Assembly: GCF_900105395.1 (NCBI RefSeq)
Contig: NZ_LT629775.1
Location: 6,847,501-6,911,500 of the forward strand
From: Streptomyces sp. TLI_053
GTDB taxonomy: Bacteria > Actinomycetota > Actinomycetes > Streptomycetales > Streptomycetaceae
Reading direction: 5' to 3'
Length of the DNA stretch: 64,000 nucleotides
The position numbers were made by a program, and so were the translations under genes. The notes below the pieces were generated by a model, which had not been told where the DNA came from, ran no database searches, and saw only the letters and a list, made by a program, of their open reading frames with translations. Shown here piece by piece: positions 57,924 through 64,000 of this stretch. The first letter of the stretch is position 1. The number at the start of each line of letters is the position of its first letter.

Positions 57924-58988
57924 TCAACCCCGTGTGACGCGGGGGCAGCCGGCGCACATCGCCTCGACCCGGGCGGTGTAGACGAGGCAGCAGCTGGCCC
58001 GGCACCGGTCGGAGCGATCGGTGCCGCCGGACGCGGGGTCGGTGAAGCCGGCGCCCGGCGTGAAGGGCGCGCACTCCGGCGCCGGGCGGGCGGCCCGCGG
58101 CTCCCTCGGCCCGGACGCCCCGGACACGCCGGGCGCGAACAGTGCGGCGAGCTCCGTCCGGGCGCGCTCCTCCTCGCCGAGCAGGCCCCCGGCGTACCAG
58201 AGGCCCTCGACCACGGCGTCGGTGGACATCGCCCACAGGGTGCGCGGGCCGCGTCGCACCTCGGGGCGGAACGCGTCCAGCACCGGGGTGAGGAAGTCCG
58301 CCAGCGCCGAGCGGAGCCCGGCGGCGAGGGCCGCCTCGTCGGTCACGGTGCGGGCGCCGGGCGGGAGCGGGGGCGACGGCGTTCCCGGGGGGACGGCCGC
58401 GCGCGGGGCCGCCGGGGGAACGGCCGGGGGGACGGCCGCGCCCGGTGCCGCCGGATCGTCCGGCAGGCAGAGGAAGGCGCCCGGGCGGACCGTCAGTTCA
58501 CCGGTGCGGCGGCGGACCGCGATGTCGCCGGGCACGAGCAGCGGCACCCGGCGCTCCAGGAACCACGGCAGGGTGAACAGCAGCGCGACCGGCCAGACGA
58601 ACCGGTGCAGCCCGATGCCCGCCGCCACGTCGGGGCGCAGCGGCTGCCCGTAGCGGGCCAGGGCCTGCCGGGCGTCGTACGAGATCAGCTCGCGCAGCGC
58701 GGCCGGCCGGGCCACCAGGTCGGCCCCCGCGAGCCAGCCCCGGCCGCTGCGGGGCGGGGCGCAGCGCACCCGGAGGGCGGGGAGCACCTCGCCGAGCCGG
58801 CGGTACGCGGCCGGCCCGGCGGCGGTGACGGTGCCGCGGATCCCGGTGGCAGTGGTGCTGCGGACGGCGGCGGTGGGGCCGCCGGTGCCGCGGGTGGTCG
58901 CCGGGCCGGTGGGGCCGGGGCGAGGTCCGGGGCCGGGTCGGCCGACGGCCGTCGCCACGGGGGTGGACCGGGTGCTGTGCGCGCTCAT
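57924..58988 (-). CDS. FhuF-like (2Fe-2S) ferric-siderophore reductase
   Basis: A 354-aa protein ending with the FhuF-type cluster motif CCLVYTARVEAMCAGCP (C-C-x10-C-x2-C). The central part has FhuF-like elements (WPVALLFTLPWFLERRVPLLV) and an Ala/Pro-rich loop. Homologues reduce ferric siderophores in the cytoplasm to release iron. An iron-box-like site lies ~200 bp upstream, which supports iron-repressed expression. ATG 58988 (MSAHSTRST) is chosen; the frame begins slightly earlier. Confidence 0.85.
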   Translation of the reverse strand: MSAHSTRSTPVATAVGRPGPGPRPGPTGPATTRGTGGPTAAVRSTTATGIRGTVTAAGPAAYRRLGEVLPALRVRCAPPRSGRGWLAGADLVARPAALRELISYDARQALARYGQPLRPDVAAGIGLHRFVWPVALLFTLPWFLERRVPLLVPGDIAVRRRTGELTVRPGAFLCLPDDPAAPGAAVPPAVPPAAPRAAVPPGTPSPPLPPGARTVTDEAALAAGLRSALADFLTPVLDAFRPEVRRGPRTLWAMSTDAVVEGLWYAGGLLGEEERARTELAALFAPGVSGASGPREPRAARPAPECAPFTPGAGFTDPASGGTDRSDRCRASCCLVYTARVEAMCAGCPRVTRG

Positions 58989-59189
58989 GGTGGGCCCCAT
59001 CGGGTCGACCGGGCCACGCCGGACCGCCCGGTCCGTGCCCGGGCCGGGGCCCGTCCGCCGCCGGCGCGCCCGGTGTGGCGGGGCACGCCGTGGCGCCGTC
59101 GCGCCGTACGTCCGGACCCGGCCGGCCGGGGCTTGGCGGAGCCCGGGAACGGCAAGGCGAACCTGGCCGGGGCACTGCTCGACCCGGCC

Positions 59190-59208
59190 AGGTTAGGGTC
59201 ACCTTAGC
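59190..59208. promoter_or_regulatory. Iron box (DmdR/IdeR-type operator)
   Basis: AGGTTAGGGTCACCTTAGC closely matches the actinobacterial iron box TWAGGTTAGSCTWACCTWA as I remember it. It is placed to control the FhuF-like gene. Confidence 0.7.
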
Positions 59209-60046
59209 TGATCGGGCCCCCGGCCTGCCTCCCGATGCGTCCGTCCGGGGGAGCGCCCGGCGCGCGCCCCGCGCCGAGCTGGCGTGCGAGCCAGACCGGC
59301 ACGCCCCCGAGCGCCTGCACCAGTCGGGTCGCCTCCGCCCGCAGGCGGGTGGCCTCCTCCGGTTCCGACACCTCGGCCAGCGCGGCCAGCGCCGGGGCCA
59401 CCCCGACCGTGAAGCCCAGCTGCTCGCGCAGCCGCAGCGAGGCGTCGAAGCCCTCCCGGGCCCGCTCGTGGTCCCCGGCGGCCAGCGCCAGCGCGGCCAG
59501 GTGCCGCCAGGTCGACGAGCGCAGCAGTTCGTCGCCGCGCTCGCCCGCCCCCTCGTGGGCCCGGCGGTAGGCGATCCAGGCCGCCGTCGGGTCGCGGAGC
59601 AGGTTCTCCGCCACCAGCCCCCGGCGGAAGTCCAGCAGCGGCCGGCCCGGCGCGTCCGGCGGCAGCAGTGCCGAGGTGCGGCCGAGCGCGGCCTGCGCCT
59701 CGTCCAGACGGTCGCGCGCGCCCAGCACGCTGGCCACGTACGCCAGGAAGCCCCGGGCGCAGGCCGCCGCCGCGCGCTGCTCGGTGGTGGTCACGGTGGC
59801 CTCGGCGAGTCTCAGCGCCTGCTCCGCCTGGTTCCAGTGGGTGGCGGTGAACAGGCACTGCTCGATCAGGAGTTCGGCCCTGATCAGAGCCGCCGCCGGG
59901 TCGCGTTCGGCGGCCGGCCGCAGCAGGTCGGCGGCCTCCCGCCAGCACGCCCGGGACCGCAGCCGCCATACGGTGTCCCCCGGCTCCGGGGGCGCCGTCC
60001 GCCCCGGTGCGTCCTGACCGTTCGGGCCCCATCCGTGCTCCGACAA
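59204..60046 (-). CDS. TPR-like helical-repeat protein
   Basis: A 280-aa protein rich in Ala/Leu helices with repeated A-x2-L...A-x2-L elements (WREAADLLRPAAERDPAAALIR; EQALRLAEATVTTTEQRAAAA; LRLREQLGFTVGVAPALAALAEVS), suggesting a TPR superhelix. I choose TTG 60046, which has AAGGAGG 5 nt upstream, over ATG 60160 without a signal. Its stop lies inside the iron box of the next gene. Function unknown. Confidence 0.7.
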   Translation of the reverse strand: MSEHGWGPNGQDAPGRTAPPEPGDTVWRLRSRACWREAADLLRPAAERDPAAALIRAELLIEQCLFTATHWNQAEQALRLAEATVTTTEQRAAAACARGFLAYVASVLGARDRLDEAQAALGRTSALLPPDAPGRPLLDFRRGLVAENLLRDPTAAWIAYRRAHEGAGERGDELLRSSTWRHLAALALAAGDHERAREGFDASLRLREQLGFTVGVAPALAALAEVSEPEEATRLRAEATRLVQALGGVPVWLARQLGAGRAPGAPPDGRIGRQAGGPIS

Positions 60047-60244
60047 CGCCACCTCCTTGTGTGCGCCATCCAGCAGGACGCGGGCCCTCCCCGTCCGTGG
60101 CACGACACACCACAGGCCCGCGTTGTGGCGGCAATTCAACACGGGGGCGAGCTTGTGCACCAGATCACGAGCGGAGGTTGTTGCGCGCGGCCGGCTTTTC
60201 GTCTAAACGATCAGCGGCCGGTCGGTCGGGGCCCGAACGAGGCC

Positions 60245-61117
60245 TCAGGACGTCCAGCCGGTCTCCATCAGGGCCTCGGCGGCGCCGTTCGCGGGCTGCG
60301 GCACACCCGCCAGATCCAGGCTGAACAGGGCCACCAGCAGCTGTTCGCCGCGCACCGTGGCCTGGTGCGAATAGCCCGCAAGAGTGAACATCGCGGCGGC
60401 CATCTCCTCCGCGTGCAGGGTCTGCAGCCACAGGCACTCGACCGACTTCACGTCCGCCGGCTCGGTCCAGGTGTCCACCTGCGCGACCATCCGGCTGCCC
60501 AGCAGCGTCACCCCGTCGCGTTCCTGGGCCTCCGTCAGCTCCAGGTCGTCGAAGCCCAGCCACTCCAGGTAGCGGGCGGCGGTGAACACCGCGTCCTGCG
60601 AGGTCCGCACCGGGTGCGGGCGGAACGGCGCCCGGCGCCTCCACTGCGCGGTCTGGCCGCCGGACCCGGTGGCCGGGGGCGCGGCGGCGGGCGGCGCGTC
60701 CAGGGAGTGCGCGGGCCGGGCCGGGTGCGGGTGGGAGGCCCGCGGCCCGGCGGTGGCGCCCAGCGGGCCGGCCGCCGCCCCGCCGCCCAGCCGGGTGGTC
60801 CGGTCCACCGGGAGCCGCACGGTGGCGCCGCAGTTGCAGGTGAACTCGGGCTGCGGCCACTGGTCGGAGCGCCCGCAGTGCGGGCAGCGCATGCTCAGCC
60901 AGGAGTCCTCCCAGGACCGGAACCGGACCTGGACCGGCACCCCGCCGCGCAGCAGCGGCACCTTCAGCGAGGCGCCGCACGGGCACGGCAGCGAGGGCGG
61001 CTCGTAGAGGTGCTCCCGCCGGCAGGCGGGGCAGCGGATCGCCCGGGCGCCACCCGCCGCCCCCGGGCCGCGCCCGGCCGGGTCGTGTCCGGTGAAGTCG
61101 TCGGGCAGTCCGGCCAT
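60245..61117 (-). CDS. Zinc-ribbon protein with endonuclease-like C-terminal domain
   Basis: A 290-aa protein. The N-terminal half has three zinc-knuckle-like pairs (RCPACRREH, PCPCGASL, RCPHCGRSD; CNCGAT). The C-terminal ~110 residues (SQDAVFTAARYLEWLGFDDLELTEAQERDGVTLLGSRMVAQVDTW...) resemble an Mrr/PD-(D/E)xK restriction fold, but the acidic-Lys triad is degenerate. ATG 61117 is chosen; the frame extends upstream to 61204. Possible nucleic-acid-binding role. Confidence 0.7.
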   Translation of the reverse strand: MAGLPDDFTGHDPAGRGPGAAGGARAIRCPACRREHLYEPPSLPCPCGASLKVPLLRGGVPVQVRFRSWEDSWLSMRCPHCGRSDQWPQPEFTCNCGATVRLPVDRTTRLGGGAAAGPLGATAGPRASHPHPARPAHSLDAPPAAAPPATGSGGQTAQWRRRAPFRPHPVRTSQDAVFTAARYLEWLGFDDLELTEAQERDGVTLLGSRMVAQVDTWTEPADVKSVECLWLQTLHAEEMAAAMFTLAGYSHQATVRGEQLLVALFSLDLAGVPQPANGAAEALMETGWTS

Positions 61118-61448
61118 CGCGGGGTACCGTCCGTTCGAATCGGGGGCGGAGTGACGTGTCCCATGCTCCCCGAAACCCGTGGGGTGCGGCGCGGAATGCG
61201 GCAATCCTCAGGGAGGAATCAGGGGTGCGCGCCCGAATCCTCGCCGGTGAGGAGGAGGGCGGTCCCCCTCGGGCGGGAGTCCCGTCCCGAGCGGCGGGGG
61301 CGGGGCCGGCGGCGGTCCGGTGGGTAACGGCGGTCCGGGTGTCGGGACGGGGGCTGTCCGGTGGGTGACAGCGGTCCGGGACGGGGCGGTCCGGTGCCGG
61401 GACGGCGGCTGTCCCGAGCAGCGGCGGCGGTCCGGTGCCGGGCGGGTG
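61118..61448. other. 331-bp spacer with GC repeats
   Basis: Repeats of GCGGTCCGGTG-type sequence fill about 61306-61445; no gene is supported. It separates the zinc-ribbon and nucleotidyltransferase genes. Confidence 0.5.
61306..61445. repeat. Degenerate GGCGGTCCGGTG(CC)GGG repeats
   Basis: Several imperfect copies of a 12-20-bp GC unit (GCGGTCCGG, GTGCCGGGACGG, GGTGGGT). Confidence 0.55.
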
Positions 61449-62048
61449 TCACCCCGCTCCCCAGCGGGCGAGGTCGGCGGGCGTGTCCAGGTCGTCGGGG
61501 GAGGCGATGTCGGCGCACTCGACCGGCACCAACTCCCCGGCGTGCGCCGCCAGCAGGGCCCGGGCCCCGGCGTCCCCCCGCGCGCCCGCGGCCGCCTCGG
61601 CGAGGTACCCGGCCCCGATCAGCACCGGGTGCCCGCGCCGCCCCCCGTACGTCGCCGCGGCCAGCCCGGCCCCGGCCCGGTGCGCGGCCAGCAGCCGGGC
61701 CACCGCGGCCGCTCCCACCCCCGGCGTGTCCACCAGCATCACCAGCACCGCCGAGGACCCGGCGGGCAGCGCGGCCAGACCGGCCCGCAGCGAGGAGCCC
61801 ATGCCGCCCTCCCAGTCCGGATTGGCCACCAGCCGGCAGCCCGGCAGATGCGCGGTGGAACGCACCCGCTCCCGGTCCGCGCCCAGCACCACCGTCACCT
61901 CCCGGCAGCCGCCCGCGCGGGCCGCCGCCGCGGCGTGCTCCACCAGCGGCCGCCCCCGGTACGGCAGCAGTGCCTTCGGTCGTCCGCCCAACCGGCGTCC
62001 GCCGCCGGCCGCCAGCACCAGCGCGGTGACCGCGTCCCTCTGTTCCAT
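61449..62048 (-). CDS. MobA/MocA-like molybdenum cofactor nucleotidyltransferase
   Basis: A 199-aa NTP-transferase: LVLAAGGGRRLGGRPKALLPYRGRPLVEH is the phosphate-binding GxGxRxGxxK loop, and VLVMLVDTPGVGAAAVARLL the metal-binding region. Such enzymes attach CMP or GMP to molybdopterin. Its position next to moaA, though divergently transcribed from it, supports this. ATG 62048. Confidence 0.85.
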   Translation of the reverse strand: MEQRDAVTALVLAAGGGRRLGGRPKALLPYRGRPLVEHAAAAARAGGCREVTVVLGADRERVRSTAHLPGCRLVANPDWEGGMGSSLRAGLAALPAGSSAVLVMLVDTPGVGAAAVARLLAAHRAGAGLAAATYGGRRGHPVLIGAGYLAEAAAGARGDAGARALLAAHAGELVPVECADIASPDDLDTPADLARWGAG

Positions 62049-62181
62049 GGGCCCAGCCTGCCCGGCCGGGCCGCCGGGGCACAGTCCGGCCGCCGGGTGT
62101 TGGACGATCGCACGAGCGCGGACGGCGGCGAGTGGCCGTGCCCCGGCGGTTCGGCCGCTGGTGCTCCTGCCGCAGGGCCCC

Positions 62182-62187
62182 TGTACT
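62182..62187 (+). promoter_or_regulatory. -10 element TGTACT, leaderless geometry
   Basis: TGTACT ends 6 nt before ATG 62194; no Shine-Dalgarno is present. Confidence 0.4.
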
Positions 62188-62193
62188 GGGCGG

Positions 62194-63348
62194 ATGAGCA
62201 GCGCGTCGAGGAACAGTGCGTCGAGGAACAGCACGTCGGGCACCACCGTGCAGGGCACCACCGGGCCGGGCGCCACCGTGCAGGGCACCACCGCGTCGGG
62301 CACCACCGCGCCGGGGACGGTCGCCGTCGGGCCGGACCGCGTCGTCACGGGTCGACCCGGGGCGGCGCACCCCCTGGTGGACCGGTACGGGCGGGTGCAC
62401 ACCGATCTGCGGGTGTCGCTGACCGACCGGTGCAATCTGCGCTGCACCTACTGCATGCCCGCCGAGGGGCTGGACTGGCTGCCCCGGGCGGAGGTGCTGA
62501 GCGACGACGAGGTGGTCCGCCTGGTGCGGATCGCCGTCCGCCGGCTCGGCATCACGGCGGTGCGCCTCACCGGCGGCGAGCCGCTGCTGCGGCGCGGACT
62601 GCCCGCCCTGGTCGGGCGGATCGCCGCGCTCGGGGCGGAGGTGTCGCTGACCACCAACGGCATCGGTCTGGCCAGGACCGCCGAGGCGCTGCGCGCGGCC
62701 GGGCTGCACCGGGTCAACGTCAGCCTGGACACCCTGCGCCCCGAGCGGTACGCCGCGCTCACCCGCCGCGACCGGCTGGCCGACGTCCTGGCCGGGCTGG
62801 CCGCCGCCCACGCGGCCGGGCTGGCGCCGGTGAAGGTGAACGCGGTACCGGTACGCGGGGTCAACGACGACGAACTGGCCGAACTGCTCGGCTTCGCCGT
62901 CCGGCACGGCTACCGGATGCGCTTCATCGAGTCGATGCCGCTGGACGCGCAGGGCGCCTGGGACCGCGAGCGGATGGTCACCGCGGACGAGATCCTGGCC
63001 CGCCTCGGCGAGCGCTTCGAGCTGCACCCGGTCGGCCGGTCCGGCAACGCCCCGGCCGAGGAGTGGCGGATCGCCGGGACGGACGCGGTGGTCGGGGTGA
63101 TCGCCTCCGTCACCCGCCCGTTCTGCGGCGGGTGCGACCGGGTGCGGCTCACCGCCGACGGGCAGTTGCGCAACTGCCTGTTCGCCACCGAGGAGTCGGA
63201 CCTTCGCGCGCTGCTGCGCGAGGGCGCCGACGACGACCGGGTGGAGGCCGCCTGGCGGGCCACCATCGCCCGCAAGGGGCCCGGCCACGCCATCGGTGGC
63301 GCGGACTTCGTCCGGCCCGCCCGGCCGATGTCGGCCATCGGCGGCTGA
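62194..63348 (+). CDS. moaA: GTP 3',8-cyclase MoaA with repetitive N-terminal tail
   Basis: A 384-aa radical-SAM enzyme of molybdenum cofactor synthesis. CNLRCTYC binds the SAM cluster, and FCGGCDRVRLTADGQLRNC the second 4Fe-4S cluster. The C-terminal GG (SAIGG) is intact. The N-terminal ~50 residues are a Thr/Gly/Ser repeat (SASRNSASRNSTSGTT; VQGTTGPGATVQGTTASG) coded by tandem DNA repeats and absent from usual MoaA proteins. ATG 62194 lacks a Shine-Dalgarno and has TGTACT 6 nt upstream. A later start would remove the tail. Confidence 0.95.
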   Translation: MSSASRNSASRNSTSGTTVQGTTGPGATVQGTTASGTTAPGTVAVGPDRVVTGRPGAAHPLVDRYGRVHTDLRVSLTDRCNLRCTYCMPAEGLDWLPRAEVLSDDEVVRLVRIAVRRLGITAVRLTGGEPLLRRGLPALVGRIAALGAEVSLTTNGIGLARTAEALRAAGLHRVNVSLDTLRPERYAALTRRDRLADVLAGLAAAHAAGLAPVKVNAVPVRGVNDDELAELLGFAVRHGYRMRFIESMPLDAQGAWDRERMVTADEILARLGERFELHPVGRSGNAPAEEWRIAGTDAVVGVIASVTRPFCGGCDRVRLTADGQLRNCLFATEESDLRALLREGADDDRVEAAWRATIARKGPGHAIGGADFVRPARPMSAIGG

Positions 63349-63380
63349 CCGGACGTCGGGGGAGGCTCCGGGGGCAGGCG

Positions 63381-64000
63381 TCAGGGACGGGCGCCGGAGC
63401 GCGGACCGGCGGACGGACGGACCGGCCTGGCGAAGTGCGCCCGGTAGGCGCGCGGGGTCATGCCGATCCGCTGGAGCAGGTGGCGGCGCAGCGAGTCGGG
63501 CGTGACGAAGCCGGTCCGGGCCGCCACCAGGTCCATCGCCAGATCGGTGGACTCCAGCAACTCCCGTGCTTGTTCCAGGCGTTGGGTGAGCAGCCACTGC
63601 AGCGGCGTGGTGCCCGCCTCGGCCTGGAAGCGCCGGTTGAGGGTGCGCACGCTCACCCCCGCGTGGGCGGCCAGCTCGGCCAGGGTGAGCGGTTCGGCCA
63701 GCCGGGCCAGCGCCCAGGCGCGGGTGGCGGCGAGCGAACTGCCGTCCGCGGCGGTCACCGGCGTCGGCAGGACCTGGCCCTGGCCGCCCTCGCGGACCGC
63801 CGAGACCGCCGCCAGCCGGGCCACCGCGTTGGCCACCGCCGCGCCGTGGTCGGTCCGCACCATGTGCAGACACAGGTCGATGCCGGCGGTCAGCCCGGCC
63901 GAGGTGAGCACCGGGCCGTCGTCGACGAACAGCGCCTCGGGGAGCACCCGGACCTCGGGGAAGCGGTGCGCCAGCGCGCCCGCCTGCACCCAGTAGGTGG
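63381..64000 (-). CDS. GlxA-type AraC-family regulator, C-terminal part (cut by window edge)
   Basis: The last ~206 residues of a regulator with a DJ-1/PfpI-like amidotransferase-type domain (WVQAGALAHRFPEVRVLPEALFVDDG...) and a C-terminal AraC HTH pair (LTLAELAAHAGVSVRTLNRRFQAEAG; ESTDLAMDLVAARTGFVTPDSLRRHL). The start lies beyond the window. Targets unknown. Confidence 0.88.
   Translation of the reverse strand, partial: TYWVQAGALAHRFPEVRVLPEALFVDDGPVLTSAGLTAGIDLCLHMVRTDHGAAVANAVARLAAVSAVREGGQGQVLPTPVTAADGSSLAATRAWALARLAEPLTLAELAAHAGVSVRTLNRRFQAEAGTTPLQWLLTQRLEQARELLESTDLAMDLVAARTGFVTPDSLRRHLLQRIGMTPRAYRAHFARPVRPSAGPRSGARP

Noticed and set aside
1..64000. CRISPR arrays, IS elements, integrases, rRNA or tRNA genes
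   Set aside because: None were recognised on reading both strands; the tandem repeats are short, degenerate and lack spacers.

Overview
The window is GC-rich actinobacterial chromosome, most likely Streptomycetaceae (Streptomyces or Kitasatospora). The grounds are strong G/C third-position bias, many GTG and TTG starts, several probable leaderless promoters (TANNNT 6-8 nt before the start codon), Tat and Sec exported proteins, and a sulfur-assimilation cluster in the order I remember from S. coelicolor. The genus is inferred. I saw no IS element, prophage, CRISPR array, rRNA or tRNA. Both ends cut through genes: glgX on the left and a GlxA-type AraC regulator on the right.

Layout. 1-8.1 kb: glgX end, a 734-bp spacer, a SAV2148-type HEPN protein, a GNAT, a Tat-exported DyP peroxidase, a secreted ricin-type lectin, a DEDDh exonuclease, a DUF3592/SHOCT membrane protein and an APH-fold kinase. 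8.2-13.3 kb: two divergent MMPL/RND transporters around a 536-bp regulatory region. 13.4-15.6 kb: a cold-shock protein with a terminator-like leader, then a DEAD-box RNA helicase. 15.8-20.7 kb: six consecutive same-strand genes for secreted ricin-type beta-trefoil proteins, five of them with an unrecognised N-terminal domain. This is the most unusual part of the window. 20.7-23.1 kb: a TetR regulator divergent from an azoreductase and an SMR efflux protein, with two identical operators between, then a VapBC-like pair.

23.2-33.1 kb (all minus strand): sulfur assimilation. A Cys-containing leader peptide is followed by sulfite reductase, a small zinc-ribbon protein, cysH, cysC, cysD, cysN, a sulfonate-type ABC transporter and a CbiX-type chelatase for sirohaem. 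Together these import sulfur compounds, reduce sulfate to sulfide and make the reductase cofactor. 33.4-42.0 kb: BrkB membrane protein, uORF plus rsgA, an ASCH protein, an Ada-AlkA fusion coupled to ogt (alkylation repair), a GNAT, and MarR divergent from a DHA2-type MFS exporter. 42.1-49.5 kb: a DUF305/DUF3105 pair, a small secreted protein, a PP2C-like protein, TetR, and a less GC-rich block with CYTH, HTH-DUF5919 and an unknown gene. 49.5-53.0 kb: agmatine deiminase with a urease gamma-beta fusion and an alpha subunit whose active-site flap departs from the canonical one. 53.3-61.1 kb: two related HATPase regulators (one on a PAS-GAF-SpoIIE phosphatase), DUF2637 protein, an FhuF-like ferric reductase with an iron box, a TPR-like protein and a zinc-ribbon protein. 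61.4-64 kb: MobA-like nucleotidyltransferase, MoaA and the AraC fragment.

Starts were chosen from Shine-Dalgarno sequences, leaderless -10 spacing, overlaps and recalled family lengths. Family names come from recognising motifs, not from database searches.
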